Of a stretch of 64,000 nucleotides of DNA, positions 18,203 to 29,218 are shown in pieces. This DNA is from Stutzerimonas azotifigens (GTDB lineage Bacteria; Pseudomonadota; Gammaproteobacteria; Pseudomonadales; Pseudomonadaceae): NCBI RefSeq assembly GCF_013522725.1, contig NZ_JAAMRF010000008.1:1-64000 (forward strand), given 5' to 3'. The stretch's first letter is position 1; every line of letters begins with the position of its first letter. Both the position numbers and the translations under genes were made by a program. The notes under the pieces are model-generated. The model made no database searches. It was not told the DNA's origin and worked only from the letters and a program-made list of their open reading frames with translations.

Positions 18203-18969
18203 TGCTCAAGGCAGAGAACCTCGACGTACGGCGTGGCACGCGTAGCGTTCTGCAGGGAGTCGACCTGCAGCTGCGCGCCGGGGAGATCTTCGGCGTGCTC
18301 GGGCCGAACGGTGCGGGCAAGAGCACGCTGCTCGGTGCCCTCAGCGGCGAGTTGGAAGTCAGCGCAGGACAGGTTCTGCTGGCCGATCGACCGCTGGCGC
18401 AGTGGCCCTCACGCGAGCGAGCGCAGCGACTGGCCGTGCTGCCGCAGCAGTCCAGCCTGAACTTCGGCTTTCGCGTGGAAGAGGTGGTCGCCATGGGCCG
18501 GCTGCCCCATGGCGAAGGCCGTGCGGCGGACTTGCGCATCGTCGACCAGGCTTTGGCCGCGGCCGATGCGTCGCATCTCCAGGATCGCAGCTACCTGGCC
18601 CTGTCCGGCGGCGAGCGCCAGCGCGTGCACCTGGCGCGGGTCCTGGCCCAACTCTGGCCCGGCGCCGAGGGGCGGGTGCTGCTGCTCGACGAGCCCACCG
18701 CGGCCCTCGACCCGCTGCATCAGCACAGCACCCTGCAGGCGGTGCGCGGTTTTGCCGAGCGCGGTGCAGCGGTACTGGTGATCCTCCACGACCTCAACCT
18801 GGCGGCGCGCTACTGCGATCGCCTGCTGCTCCTGCACGAGGGGCATGCGCATCTGCAGGGTTCGGTCGAGGAAGTCCTGCAGCCGCAGCCGCTGCGCGAG
18901 GTGTTCGGCCTGGACGTGCTGGTGCAGCGCCATCCGGAGCGGGGCCATCCGCTGGTGGTGGTGCGCTGA
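18202..18969 (+). CDS. phuV: Heme ABC transporter ATP-binding protein
   Basis: A 255-residue ABC ATPase that powers heme import through PhuU. Walker A is GPNGAGKST, the signature is LSGGERQR, Walker B is [12 protein letters not shown], and the switch His lies in VILHDLNL. It ends 23 bp before a strong bidirectional terminator. Homologues are named HmuV or PhuV; the name rests on the operon. Confidence 0.95.
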   Translation: MLKAENLDVRRGTRSVLQGVDLQLRAGEIFGVLGPNGAGKSTLLGALSGELEVSAGQVLLADRPLAQWPSRERAQRLAVLPQQSSLNFGFRVEEVVAMGRLPHGEGRAADLRIVDQALAAADASHLQDRSYLALSGGERQRVHLARVLAQLWPGAEGRVLLLDEPTAALDPLHQHSTLQAVRGFAERGAAVLVILHDLNLAARYCDRLLLLHEGHAHLQGSVEEVLQPQPLREVFGLDVLVQRHPERGHPLVVVR

Positions 18970-18991
18970 GTTCCGAGCTGGGGTAGAAATG

Positions 18992-19017
18992 AAAAACCCC
19001 GCCGGAGCGGGGTTTTT
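18992..19017. terminator. Bidirectional intrinsic terminator between phuV and metQ
   Basis: AAAAACCCCGC (18992-19002) pairs with GCGGGGTTTTT (19007-19017) around a CGGA loop, with a T-run on both strands. It serves the convergent phuV and metQ transcripts. Confidence 0.92.
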
Positions 19018-19034
19018 GGGAGGCTGTCAGGCGA

Positions 19035-19808
19035 TCAGAACGCCGGGACCACGGCGCCCTTGTACTTTTCTTCGATGAACTGACGGACCTGCTCGCTATG
19101 CAGCGCGGCGGCGAGCTTCTGCATGGCTTCGCTGTCCTTGTTGTCGCTGCGCGAAACCAGGATGTTCACGTAGGGCGAGTCGCTGCCTTCGATGAACAGG
19201 GCGTCTTCGGTGGGGTTGAGCTTGGCTTCCAGCGCATAGTTGGTGTTGATCAGCGCCAGGTCGACCTGGGTCAGCACACGCGGCAGGGTGGCGGCTTCCA
19301 GCTCGCGGATCTTGATGTTCTTCGGGTTTTCGGCGATGTCCTTCGGCGTGGCGGTGATGCCGGCGCCGTCTTTGAGGCTGATCACGCCGGCCTTGGCCAG
19401 CAGCAGCAGGGCGCGGCCGCCGTTGGTGGCGTCGTTGGGGATCACCACGGTGGCGCCGTTGGGCAGATCGTCCAGCGACTTGTGCTTGCTGGAGTAGGCG
19501 CCGAAAGGCTCGACGTGCACACCGGCGACGCTCACCAGGTCGGTGCGACGGCTCTTGTTGAACTCGTCGAGATAGGGCTGATGCTGGAAGAAGTTGGCGT
19601 CCAGGCGTTTCTCGGCGACTTGTACGTTGGGCTGCACGTAATCGGTGAAGACCTTGACGTTGAGCTCCACGCCCTGCTCGGCCAGTACTGGTTTGACGAA
19701 TTCGAGGATCTCGGCGTGCGGCACGGCGGTGGCGGCGACGCTCAGTTGCTCGGTGGCATGGGCGGACAGCGCCGCGAAGGCCGCGACAGCGGCGAATAGC
19801 TTCTTCAT
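19035..19808 (-). CDS. metQ: Methionine ABC transporter substrate-binding protein
   Basis: A 257-residue periplasmic protein of the NlpA/MetQ family that binds methionine. It has a short signal peptide (MKKLFAAVAAFAALSAHA) without a lipobox cysteine, so it is likely released into the periplasm rather than lipidated. Family motifs include KVFTDYVQPNVQVAEKRLDANFFQH and ALINTNYA. AAGGAG lies 8 bases before the ATG. It is the third gene of metN-metI-metQ, 56 bp behind metI. Confidence 0.93.
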   Translation of the reverse strand: MKKLFAAVAAFAALSAHATEQLSVAATAVPHAEILEFVKPVLAEQGVELNVKVFTDYVQPNVQVAEKRLDANFFQHQPYLDEFNKSRRTDLVSVAGVHVEPFGAYSSKHKSLDDLPNGATVVIPNDATNGGRALLLLAKAGVISLKDGAGITATPKDIAENPKNIKIRELEAATLPRVLTQVDLALINTNYALEAKLNPTEDALFIEGSDSPYVNILVSRSDNKDSEAMQKLAAALHSEQVRQFIEEKYKGAVVPAF

Positions 19809-19864
19809 CAGTTCAACTCCTTTTTGGATGATCGAGGCGGCGCTCATGCGCCTGCCCCTTGCGT

Positions 19865-20542
19865 TCATTTGCGCGAGAAATGTACCACCAGCTTGTCGCC
19901 GACGGTTTGCAGGATCTGAACGAGCACCAGCAGGAGGACGACGGTCACGACCATCACGTCCGGCTGGTAGCGCTGGTATCCGTAGCGCACCGCCAGATCC
20001 CCCAGCCCGCCGCCGCCGATCAGGCCGGACATGGCGGTGTAGGAAACCAGGGTGATGGCAGTGACGGTGATGGCCGCGACTATGCCCGGCAGCGCCTCGG
20101 GTAGCAAGGCGCTGGTGATGATCTGGCGGGTGCTGGCACCCATCGCCTGGGTCGCCTCGATGATCCCTCGGTCCACCTCGCGCAGTGCGGTTTCCACGAG
20201 CCGGGCGAAGAACGGCGTGGCGCCCACGACCAGTGGCGGAATCGCGCCGGCCACCCCGAGCGAGGTGCCGGTGATGACCACGGTAAAGGGAATCATCACG
20301 ATCAGCAGGATGACGAAGGGCACCGAGCGCAGGATGTTGACCAGCAGCGACACGAATCCGTAGAAGGCGCGCTGCTCGAACATCTGCCGCGGGCCGGTGA
20401 GGAACAGCAGCACGCCCAGGGGCAGGCCGAGCAGCACGGTGAACAGCAGCGAACCGCCAAGCATGGCGAGGGTGTCGAGGCTGGCCTGCCAGATCTCGTA
20501 CCAGTCGACGTTGGCGAACAGGGTGGCGAACAGCTCGTCCAT
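19865..20542 (-). CDS. metI: Methionine ABC transporter permease
   Basis: A 225-residue permease with five predicted helices and the EAA-type coupling motif (EATQAMGASTRQIITSALLPEALPGI). It forms the MetI dimer of the D-/L-methionine importer. Its start overlaps the metN stop (ATGA), so the two are translationally coupled. Confidence 0.94.
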   Translation of the reverse strand: MDELFATLFANVDWYEIWQASLDTLAMLGGSLLFTVLLGLPLGVLLFLTGPRQMFEQRAFYGFVSLLVNILRSVPFVILLIVMIPFTVVITGTSLGVAGAIPPLVVGATPFFARLVETALREVDRGIIEATQAMGASTRQIITSALLPEALPGIVAAITVTAITLVSYTAMSGLIGGGGLGDLAVRYGYQRYQPDVMVVTVVLLLVLVQILQTVGDKLVVHFSRK

Positions 20543-21549
20543 CAGCGCAGTACCTCCACATGCACGTCGGCCGCTTCGAGCCGGCTCATGGCGGCCTGCA
20601 GGTCACCGCCGATCAGCGCCAGGGTCAGCTGGCCATAGGGTGTGTCCTTGATTCGGTCGATGCGTCCGGCGAGGATGCTGTAGTCGACCCCGGTTTCCCG
20701 CGCCACCTGGCCTAGCAGCGGCGCGTAGGTGGCCTCGCCCTGGAAGGTCAGGCGCAGGATGCGCCCGGGCACATGGGCGAAGTCGTCGTGCTGCGCGTCT
20801 TCGTCGACCTGCTCGTCTTCCTGGACGAAGCGCCGCGTAGTGGGGTGCTGCGGATGCAGGAACACCTCGGCGACCGGACCCTGTTCGACGATCTGCCCGG
20901 CATCCATGACGGCAACGCGGTCGCAGACGCGGCGGATCACGTCCATCTCGTGGGTAATCAGCACGATGGTCAGCTTCAGCTCGCGGTTGATCTCGGCGAG
21001 TAGCTGCAACACCTGGCCGGTGGTCTGCGGGTCCAGCGCGCTGGTGGCCTCGTCGCAGAGCAGGATGCTCGGTTCGGTGGCCAACGCGCGGGCGATGCCG
21101 ACCCGCTGCTTCTGCCCGCCGGAGAGCTGCGCCGGGTATTTGCGCGCATGGTCCTTGAGACCGACCCGCTCGAGCAGGGCGGCGACCCGCGCCTCGATCT
21201 CGGCGGACGAATGCCCACCCGCCAGGCGCAGGGGCATGGCGACGTTATCGGCGACAGTCTTGGAACTGAGCAGGTTGAAGTGCTGGAAGATCATTCCGAC
21301 GCGCTGGCGAAAGCGGCGCAGGCCGTTGGCGTCCAGGGCGGTGACGTCTTCGCCCTCGACCAGGATGCGGCCGCCGGAGGGTTCCTCCAGGCGATTGATC
21401 AGGCGCAGCAGGGTGCTCTTGCCGGCGCCGGAGTGGCCGATCAGGCCGAACACTTCGCCGGCGGCGATCTCCAGCTGGGTCGGCTGTAGCGCGGGGATCT
21501 CGCGCCCCTCGACCCGGTAGGTTTTGTGGACGTGGTGGAATTCGATCAC
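20542..21549 (-). CDS. metN: Methionine ABC transporter ATP-binding protein
   Basis: A 335-residue ATPase with the ABC domain at residues 1-240 (Walker [10 protein letters not shown], signature LSGGQKQR, Walker [13 protein letters not shown]) and a C-terminal NIL/ACT-type domain that senses methionine and inhibits uptake ([33 protein letters not shown]). GTG at 21549 is chosen because the protein then begins with the family N-terminus [10 protein letters not shown]; the longer frame upstream lacks homology. The ribosome binding site is weak (AAGGT). Confidence 0.93.
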   Translation of the reverse strand: MIEFHHVHKTYRVEGREIPALQPTQLEIAAGEVFGLIGHSGAGKSTLLRLINRLEEPSGGRILVEGEDVTALDANGLRRFRQRVGMIFQHFNLLSSKTVADNVAMPLRLAGGHSSAEIEARVAALLERVGLKDHARKYPAQLSGGQKQRVGIARALATEPSILLCDEATSALDPQTTGQVLQLLAEINRELKLTIVLITHEMDVIRRVCDRVAVMDAGQIVEQGPVAEVFLHPQHPTTRRFVQEDEQVDEDAQHDDFAHVPGRILRLTFQGEATYAPLLGQVARETGVDYSILAGRIDRIKDTPYGQLTLALIGGDLQAAMSRLEAADVHVEVLR

Positions 21550-21878
21550 GGGCGGACCTTGTGGGTGCGGACGTAGGCCGATACTGGCAAAGCGGGCCAT
21601 TCTACCTGTTTTGCGAGGGGCACCCCACGGGTTGCGACAGGATAGGAGACGGCTATCGATCACATAGGCGGGCTTTATCGTTGCGGCGCGCAACGATATC
21701 TCACGAGTCCTGTCCTTTTTACGGTACGCCTGGACATACGAAGCGCTCAGCACCGAGCCGCGCTGCCCCAGTCGTCGACACGTCGTTGAAACAGGGCGCC
21801 CGCACGGCTGCAGCCGTCAACCGACCTGACCTGCATTATTTCAGCGGCCCGTAAGCACACCGCTAGCCGAGGCCCGTC
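21550..21878. other. 329-bp divergent intergenic region between metN and katE
   Basis: No gene is seen. The region must contain promoters for metNIQ (leftward) and katE (rightward). Its only clear structural feature is the perfect inverted repeat at 21676-21698. I see no SAM riboswitch-like or OxyR-like element that I can support. Confidence 0.5.
21676..21698. promoter_or_regulatory. Perfect 10-3-10 inverted repeat, probable operator
   Basis: TATCGTTGCG-GCG-CGCAACGATA is a perfect 10-bp inverted repeat with a 3-bp centre, 127 bp from the metN start and 180 bp from katE. Its size and symmetry fit a dimeric repressor site better than a terminator, as no T-run follows. The cognate regulator is unknown. 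Confidence 0.55.
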
Positions 21879-24023
21879 ATGAGCGATTCGAAAAACCCCA
21901 TCCCAAGCGAATTGGCCGGTACCGACACCGTCGACCGCCGCAACCACAACGCCAAGCTCGATGCGCTGGAAACCCACCGTTCCGATGCCACCGGGCAGGC
22001 GCTGACGACCAACCAGGGCGTCAGGATCGCCGACAACCAGAACACCTTGAAGCCCGCCAGCCGCGGGCCCTCGCTGCTCGAAGACTTCATCATGCGCGAG
22101 AAGATCACCCACTTCGACCATGAGCGCATTCCCGAGCGGATCGTCCATGCCCGTGGCGCCGCGGCCCATGGCATGTTCCAGAGCTACGGCGACCACAGCT
22201 GGCTGACCAAGGCCTCGTTCCTTGCCGCCGAGGGCAAGGAAACGCCGGTGTTCGTGCGATTCTCCACGGTCCAGGGCTCGCGCGGCTCGGCCGACACCGT
22301 GCGCGACGTGCGCGGGTTCGCCACCAAGTTCTACACCGACGAGGGCAACTTCGACCTGGTCGGCAACAACATACCGGTGTTCTTCATCCAGGACGCGATC
22401 AAGTTTCCCGACTTCGTCCATGCGGTCAAACCCGAGCCGCACAACGAGATTCCCCAGGCGCAATCGGCCCACGACTCCTTTTGGGATTTCGTCTCGCTGG
22501 TGCCCGAATCGGCCCACATGGTGCTCTGGGCCATGTCCGACCGGGGCATTCCGCGCAGCTACCGCTCGATGGAAGGCTTTGGCGTGCACACCTTCCGCCT
22601 GATCAATGCCGAGGGCGTCAGCCGCTTCGTCAAATTCCACTGGAAGCCGCTCGCCGGCGCCTACTCGCTGGTTTGGGACGAGACGCTCAAACTCGCCGGC
22701 AAGGACCCGGATTTCAACCGCCGCGACCTGTGGGAGTCCATCGAGATGGGCGACTACTTCGAGTGGGAGCTGGGGGTGCAGGTGGTCGAGGAGGCGGACG
22801 AACACAGCTTCGACTTCGACCTGCTCGATGCCACCAAGATCATCCCCGAGGAGCTGGTGCCGGTGCAGAAGCTCGGCAAGATGACCTTGAACCGCAACCC
22901 GGACAACTTCTTCGCCGAGACCGAGCAGGTCGCCTTCCACATTGGCCACATCGTGCCCGGCATCGACTTCACCAACGATCCGCTGCTGCAGGGCCGGCTG
23001 TTCTCCTACACCGACACCCAGTTGCTGCGACTGGGCGGGCCGAACTTCCACGAGATCCCGATCAACCGCCCGGTGGCGCCCGTGCACAACAATCAGCGCG
23101 ACGCCTTCCACCGCCAGACCATCAACAGGGGCCGCGCCAATTACGAGCCCAACTCGGTGGACAACGGTTGGCCAAAGGAGACCCCGCCGGCGGCCAGCGG
23201 TGGCGGTTTCGAGAGCTATCCCGAGCGCATCGAAGGGCACAAGATCCGTGATCGCAGCCCGTCGTTCGGCGATCACTTCTCCCAGGCCACGCTGTTCTGG
23301 AACAGCATGAGCGCGCCGGAGAAGGAGCACATCATCGGCGCCTACACCTTCGAGCTGGGCAAGGTGGAGCGCATCTTCATCCGCGAGCGCCAGGTCAACC
23401 AGATCCTCGCCAACATCGACCTGGAACTGGCCGCGCGCGTCGCGAAGAACCTGGGTCTGACGCCGCCGACGGCGCCGACCGTGGAGAAGAAGCCCCTGAG
23501 CCTCGAGTCCTCGCCGGCGCTGAGCCTGGTGAACCACCTGCCTGGTGGGATCAAGTCGCGCAAGGTGGCGATCCTGATCGCCGATGGCGTGGATGCCGCC
23601 GCGGTGCAGGCGTTCCAGAAGAAGCTCGAAGCCGAAGGCGCGATGGCCAAGCTCATCGGTCCGTCACCCGCGCCGGTCACCGCCGCCGACGGCCAGGTGT
23701 TGATGGTCGATGCGCCGTTCGACGGCATGCCGTCGGTTGTCTTCGACGGGGTCTTCATCCCAGGCGGCGTGGCTTCGGTGCAGACCCTCGGCGAGATGGG
23801 CGATGCGCTGCATTACGTGCTCGAAGCCTACAAGCACCTCAAACCGATCGCCGCCCTGGGCGATGCCCAGCGGCTGGTCGCCAGCCTGCGGTTGCAGACC
23901 GACGAGGGCCTGATCGGCGGTGCCGATGGCGATGTCGGGCCGGTGTTCGACAGCTTTGCCAAGGCGCTGGCGCAGCACCGTATCTGGGCTCGCGAGCCGC
24001 TGGCGAAGGCGATTCCGGCCTGA
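21879..24023 (+). CDS. katE: Monofunctional catalase HPII, large-subunit clade
   Basis: This 714-residue protein breaks down hydrogen peroxide. The catalytic His lies in [12 protein letters not shown], the Asn in VGNNIPVFF and the proximal heme Tyr in [24 protein letters not shown]. The extra C-terminal flavodoxin-like/class I amidotransferase-like domain (from about residue 555, [14 protein letters not shown]) marks the large-subunit clade 2 catalases, usually stationary-phase expressed. GAGG precedes the ATG by 7 bases. A terminator follows directly. Confidence 0.95.
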   Translation: MSDSKNPIPSELAGTDTVDRRNHNAKLDALETHRSDATGQALTTNQGVRIADNQNTLKPASRGPSLLEDFIMREKITHFDHERIPERIVHARGAAAHGMFQSYGDHSWLTKASFLAAEGKETPVFVRFSTVQGSRGSADTVRDVRGFATKFYTDEGNFDLVGNNIPVFFIQDAIKFPDFVHAVKPEPHNEIPQAQSAHDSFWDFVSLVPESAHMVLWAMSDRGIPRSYRSMEGFGVHTFRLINAEGVSRFVKFHWKPLAGAYSLVWDETLKLAGKDPDFNRRDLWESIEMGDYFEWELGVQVVEEADEHSFDFDLLDATKIIPEELVPVQKLGKMTLNRNPDNFFAETEQVAFHIGHIVPGIDFTNDPLLQGRLFSYTDTQLLRLGGPNFHEIPINRPVAPVHNNQRDAFHRQTINRGRANYEPNSVDNGWPKETPPAASGGGFESYPERIEGHKIRDRSPSFGDHFSQATLFWNSMSAPEKEHIIGAYTFELGKVERIFIRERQVNQILANIDLELAARVAKNLGLTPPTAPTVEKKPLSLESSPALSLVNHLPGGIKSRKVAILIADGVDAAAVQAFQKKLEAEGAMAKLIGPSPAPVTAADGQVLMVDAPFDGMPSVVFDGVFIPGGVASVQTLGEMGDALHYVLEAYKHLKPIAALGDAQRLVASLRLQTDEGLIGGADGDVGPVFDSFAKALAQHRIWAREPLAKAIPA

Positions 24024-24030
24024 CGCTTCG

Positions 24031-24075
24031 GCGATCCCGCCCCGGCCCTGGCGATCCCGCCCCGGCCGGGTTTTT
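24031..24075 (+). terminator. katE terminator built on a 17-bp tandem duplication
   Basis: The 17-base unit GCGATCCCGCCCCGGCC occurs at 24031-24047 and again at 24051-24067. CCCGGCC (24041-24047) can pair with GGCCGGG (24064-24070), followed by TTTTT (24071-24075), giving a rho-independent terminator after katE. Confidence 0.7.
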
Positions 24076-24087
24076 CATGCCTGGTGA

Positions 24088-25068
<981 letters not shown>

Positions 25069-25094
25069 GGTGAGTCCTCCTGGGCGCGGCGGCC

Positions 25095-25922
25095 CTAGTT
25101 GGTTGCGTCGGGATGTTCGCCGGTGCGCAGGTTGCGCTCCAGGCCGCGCATCCGCTCGAGGTCCTCGGCGTCCAGCCGAAAATCGAAGATCGCCAGGTTC
25201 TCGGCCAGCCGCTGCGGCGATTCGGACTTGGGAAACACCACCAGCCCGTTATCGATGTGCCAGCGCAGGATGATCTGCGCGGCGGTCTTGCCGTGCTTCC
25301 CGGCCAGCTCCACAAGCAACGGCTCCTGCAGGTAGTCACCGCCCCGTGCCAGCGGGCTCCAGGACTCGGTGACGATGCCCTGGGATTCGTGGAACCGGCG
25401 CAGTTCGGCCTGCTGCATGAAGGGATGCAGCTCGACCTGGTTGATCGCCGGGGTCACGCCGGTTTCGTTGATCAGTCGCTGCAGGTGCGGGATCTGGAAG
25501 TTAGAGACGCCGATCGAGCGTGCCCGGCCCTGCTCGCGCAGGGCGATCAGGGCCTTCCAGCTGTCGACGAAGCGGTTCCTGGCGGGGCAGGGCCAGTGGA
25601 TCAGGTACAGGTCCACGTAGCCCAGGCCGAGGCGCTCGAGGCTGGCATCGAAGGCGCGCAGCGCCTCGTCGTACCCCTGGTCGAGGTTCCACAGCTTGGT
25701 GGTGACGAACAGTTCCTCGCGCGGCACCCCGCAGCGGGCGATCCCCTCGCCGACGCCGCGCTCGTTGTAGTAGATGGTCGCCGTGTCCAGGTGCCGGTAA
25801 CCCAGGCCGACAGCCTCCCGGACGACCGCCGCGGCACGGTCGTCGGTGATCTGGCAGGTGCCGAGGCCGAACTGCGGGATGGCGTTGCCGTCGTTCAGGG
25901 TCAGGCGCGGGACGCTGCTCAT
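25095..25922 (-). CDS. Aldo/keto reductase (AKR5, 2,5-diketo-D-gluconate reductase-like)
   Basis: A 275-residue AKR of the DkgA/DkgB type: HLDTATIYYNERGVGEGI holds the catalytic Asp and Tyr, TTKLWN the Lys and LIHWP the His. The C-terminus has the NADPH-binding VVFPKSESPQRLAENLAIFDF. These enzymes reduce methylglyoxal and other small aldehydes or keto acids; the natural substrate here is not known. It is the first gene of a two-gene AKR operon. Confidence 0.9.
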   Translation of the reverse strand: MSSVPRLTLNDGNAIPQFGLGTCQITDDRAAAVVREAVGLGYRHLDTATIYYNERGVGEGIARCGVPREELFVTTKLWNLDQGYDEALRAFDASLERLGLGYVDLYLIHWPCPARNRFVDSWKALIALREQGRARSIGVSNFQIPHLQRLINETGVTPAINQVELHPFMQQAELRRFHESQGIVTESWSPLARGGDYLQEPLLVELAGKHGKTAAQIILRWHIDNGLVVFPKSESPQRLAENLAIFDFRLDAEDLERMRGLERNLRTGEHPDATN

Positions 25923-25957
25923 GGGTCATCCTCAATGTCGGGTCTGTCGGTATCTGA

Positions 25958-26651
<694 letters not shown>

Positions 26652-26673
26652 GCAATAAAGCCGCCTCCGTATC

Positions 26674-27315
26674 TCACCATTTCAACACGCGCGGACCGAT
26701 CAACGCGCCCAGCGCAGCCGGCATCAACATCCCGAGCAGATACCACACACCCCAGAACGGCACGGCCATTTCCGGGCAATGCAGGCAATACACGACGGTA
26801 GCAGTGGCAGCCGCCAACAATCCGGCCAAGGCGCCTGCTAGCCTGAGCCGGGTGGGGCGCATGCCACGCATCACCCAGAGGTTACAGAGAAACGCCGGTA
26901 CCGCCAGCAGCATGATGTTGAACGGGCAGGTCTTCCAGGTGTGCCCAAGCACCAGCTCAAGCCGCGCGTCAGACGCCGTGTCCAGCAGCACGACCAGCGC
27001 TCCCAGCCACACCACCAGCACCGGCGCCACCAGCAGCCAGCGGGCGTTTCCGGCGTGCATGCCCGGTCGGGCAAGGCGGCTGAATGCCCAGAGCGCGCCA
27101 ATCGCCAATACCAGCGGGAATGCTACCTTTGCCCAGAACAACGGTGTCTGTGCGACGCTGGCAATATCGCTTCGGAAGCCGAGCAACGTGTTCAGCAGCA
27201 GCAGTGCTGCAACCAGGCCGACGCCGAGCGCCACCGTTAGTCTGCGGGCCAGGAGGTGCCGATCAATGGGTTCGACATGCGCACCCAGCTGGCGAATCAG
27301 CTCGTCAGTATTCAT
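26674..27315 (-). CDS. nrsF: NrsF-type anti-sigma factor (DUF1109), six-helix membrane protein
   Basis: This 213-residue protein has six predicted helices starting near residue 25 and a short soluble N-terminus (MNTDELIRQLGAHVEPIDRH). The DUF1109/NrsF family holds ECF sigma factor SigF at the membrane and releases it under heavy-metal or redox stress. Two cysteine motifs near the periplasmic loops, TCPFN and CLHCPEM, fit the conserved sensing cysteines reported for the Caulobacter protein. The start overlaps the stop of the sigma factor gene by 11 bp, the usual sigma-anti-sigma coupling. The gene is placed at the outer edge of the module beside the IS3 remnant. Confidence 0.85.
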   Translation of the reverse strand: MNTDELIRQLGAHVEPIDRHLLARRLTVALGVGLVAALLLLNTLLGFRSDIASVAQTPLFWAKVAFPLVLAIGALWAFSRLARPGMHAGNARWLLVAPVLVVWLGALVVLLDTASDARLELVLGHTWKTCPFNIMLLAVPAFLCNLWVMRGMRPTRLRLAGALAGLLAAATATVVYCLHCPEMAVPFWGVWYLLGMLMPAALGALIGPRVLKW

Positions 27316-27889
27316 CGTCGTGCTTCCTTCGAATCAGGCCTGCCAGTGCCTTGAGGCCACGGTGAATATTCACTTTCACGGCTGAGATGGACTGGCCGGT
27401 AATTTGTGCTGTTTCCTGCACCGAACGCCCTTCCAATTTGACTTGCACGATCGGCACCCGCTGGCGCTCGGGCAACGTATCGAGCAAACGCTCCAGGTCG
27501 CGCTCGGCCTCACCCGCCGTGCCCTGCTCGTCTGCGAGCAATTCATCGTCGTCCAACAGCGGTACGTGCCGGGCGCCGCGCCGCGCGTAAGCGCGCAGAT
27601 GGTCTGTCAGTTTGTAGCGCGCAATCGCCTGCACCCAGACCGTGAGCGGTTGATCCTCGCGATAGGTGTGGCGCGCGTTGTGCACGGCGAGGATTACCTC
27701 CTGAGCCAAGTCTTCGATGTCGGAGCGATGGGACGGCATCCGCCGACGCAGGTAATTGCGCAGGGGTTGGGACAGTTCGGTCAGAAACTGCTGATAGGCC
27801 GCGGCATCACCCTGCTGGCCACGCACTAGCAGCGTTCTCAGCCGTTGCTCGCGCTCGTTCAATGCGTCTTGCTGAATAGTTCGCTGCAT
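27305..27889 (-). CDS. sigF: ECF-type RNA polymerase sigma factor, SigF group
   Basis: A 194-codon frame with sigma region 2 (FLTELSQPLRNYLRRRMPSHRSDIEDLAQEVILAVHNARHTY) and region 4 (LPERQRVPIVQVKLEGRSVQETAQITGQSISAVKVNIHRGLKAL). It pairs with the downstream nrsF. The ATG at 27889 is doubtful: it lies inside the spacer of an exact SigF-type promoter motif on the same strand (27905-27880). If that promoter is used, translation must begin downstream, for example at TTG 27862, giving a protein starting LNEREQRL and still including all of region 2. It is divergent from the bufferin operon, which it probably controls. Confidence 0.88.
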   Translation of the reverse strand: MQRTIQQDALNEREQRLRTLLVRGQQGDAAAYQQFLTELSQPLRNYLRRRMPSHRSDIEDLAQEVILAVHNARHTYREDQPLTVWVQAIARYKLTDHLRAYARRGARHVPLLDDDELLADEQGTAGEAERDLERLLDTLPERQRVPIVQVKLEGRSVQETAQITGQSISAVKVNIHRGLKALAGLIRRKHDDEY

Positions 27890-27905
27890 CGGTGCTTCCG
27901 GTTAC
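27880..27905 (-). promoter_or_regulatory. SigF-type promoter, autoregulatory, in front of sigF-nrsF
   Basis: Read on the minus strand: GTAACC (27905-27900), a 16-bp spacer, then CGAA (27883-27880). This equals the GTAACC-N16-CGAA consensus reported for SigF of Caulobacter. The expected start of transcription is near 27873. Confidence 0.75.
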
Positions 27906-27991
27906 CCCTGGCGCAAATTTTCACGAGGGGACGCGCAGAGCGCTACGGTAGGGCCAGGCCAAGAAAACCTCAAAAATATTTTCCGCGTGCT

Positions 27992-28017
27992 GTAACCCAA
28001 TCCAATCCCTCGACGAA
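27992..28017 (+). promoter_or_regulatory. SigF-type promoter of the bufferin operon
   Basis: GTAACC (27992-27997), 16 bp, then CGAA (28014-28017) exactly matches the same consensus, 67 bp before the start of the precursor gene. Together with the divergent copy it indicates a bidirectional SigF control region. Confidence 0.8.
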
Positions 28018-28083
28018 TTACTCGACGAGCCAGCTGCAAACCTGCATTGGCCAACCCGTCATTCCCTTCGAGGAGCTTCACCG

Positions 28084-28359
28084 ATGAAAACCGTTACCCT
28101 CACCGCCGCCGCCCTTGCTCTGGTAAGCCTCGCTAGCATCGCATCGGCCGCAGACGACGCCAAAGACGCGAATATGGAGAAATGCTTTGGCGTGGCTATG
28201 GCCGGCAAGAATGACTGCAAAGCGGGTGCCGGCACCAGTTGTTCCGGTACCGCGAAAACGGATTACCAAGGGAACGCCTGGAAGCTGGTTCCCGCTGGCA
28301 CCTGCACCAGCATCAAGACGCCCCATGGCATGGGTTCGCTGACCCCCCTCGAGTCCTGA
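28084..28359 (+). CDS. bufA: Bufferin precursor peptide (DUF2282)
   Basis: A 91-residue exported peptide: a Sec signal (residues 1-22, ...SLASIASA) and a short mature core with exactly four cysteines at 34, 45, 53 and 74 (EKCFG, NDCKAG, SCSG, GTCTS). This is the DUF2282 pattern of bufferins, ribosomally made and modified peptides that bind copper in the periplasm. In the Caulobacter system the two central cysteines, here Cys45 and Cys53, are converted to thiooxazoles by the MNIO enzyme and its partner encoded next. GAGGAG precedes the ATG. SigF promoter upstream. Confidence 0.9.
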   Translation: MKTVTLTAAALALVSLASIASAADDAKDANMEKCFGVAMAGKNDCKAGAGTSCSGTAKTDYQGNAWKLVPAGTCTSIKTPHGMGSLTPLES

Positions 28360-28375
28360 GTGGGAATTGCCGATC

Positions 28376-29218
28376 ATGTCGACTAGCGTAGAGACCCGCA
28401 TCAGCAGGCTGGGGGCCGGGCTCGGCCTCAAGCCTGAACATTTCGCCGAGGCGCTGGATCATCGGTCCAGCGGCCTGTGGTACGAAGTGCATCCGGAAAA
28501 CTACCTGGTCGGCGGCGCTCGGCTCGCTTGGCTGGAGCGGATCGCCGATCGGCATCCGCTTTCGCTGCACGGCGTGTCGCTCTCGCTGGCGGCGGATGCG
28601 CCGCCGGACACCACCCACCTGCGGCGCCTTCGGGCGCTGGCAGAGCGGGTAAAACCCGCGCTGATCTCCGAGCATCTGGCTTGGTCCAGTTGGCGCGGCC
28701 ATTATTATCCGGACCTGCTCCCCCTGCCTCGTGATCGTCAGGCGCTGGAGCGGATCGCCGACAACATCGCCCGTGTGCAGGATGCCCTGGGCACGCGCAT
28801 CGCGGTCGAAAACCCCAGTCATTACCTGCACCTTTCCCATGAGCTGGAGGAGCCCGAATTTCTTCATTTGCTGGCCGAGCGCACCGGCTGCGGCCTGCTT
28901 TTGGACATCAATAATGTACATATCAGCGCCCATAACCTGGGGCAGGACGCCGGCCTCTATCTGCAGAATTTTCCCCTGTCGGCAGTGATGGAGATCCACC
29001 TCGCCGGCCACGTTCAGGACGATTCGCACCTGCTGATCGATTCCCACGACAGGCCCATCGCCGAATCGGTCTGGAGCCTCTACCAGGGGGTTATCCAGCA
29101 CAGTGGCCCGCGGCCCACGCTGATCGAGCGCGATGACCAATTACCGAGCTTTGCCACGTTGCTGGCCGAACGCGACCGTGCCCAACATATTCTGGAGCGC
29201 AGGAGGCACGCCGCATGA
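28376..29218 (+). CDS. bufB: MNIO (DUF692) peptide-modifying enzyme
   Basis: A 280-residue TIM-barrel multinuclear non-heme iron oxygenase. Metal-ligand motifs are visible in order: [56 protein letters not shown] and [10 protein letters not shown]. Enzymes of this family act on cysteines of the precursor with help of a DUF2063 protein. ATG 28376 is preferred over the upstream TTG 28367. The stop overlaps the next start by four bases. Confidence 0.9.
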   Translation: MSTSVETRISRLGAGLGLKPEHFAEALDHRSSGLWYEVHPENYLVGGARLAWLERIADRHPLSLHGVSLSLAADAPPDTTHLRRLRALAERVKPALISEHLAWSSWRGHYYPDLLPLPRDRQALERIADNIARVQDALGTRIAVENPSHYLHLSHELEEPEFLHLLAERTGCGLLLDINNVHISAHNLGQDAGLYLQNFPLSAVMEIHLAGHVQDDSHLLIDSHDRPIAESVWSLYQGVIQHSGPRPTLIERDDQLPSFATLLAERDRAQHILERRRHAA

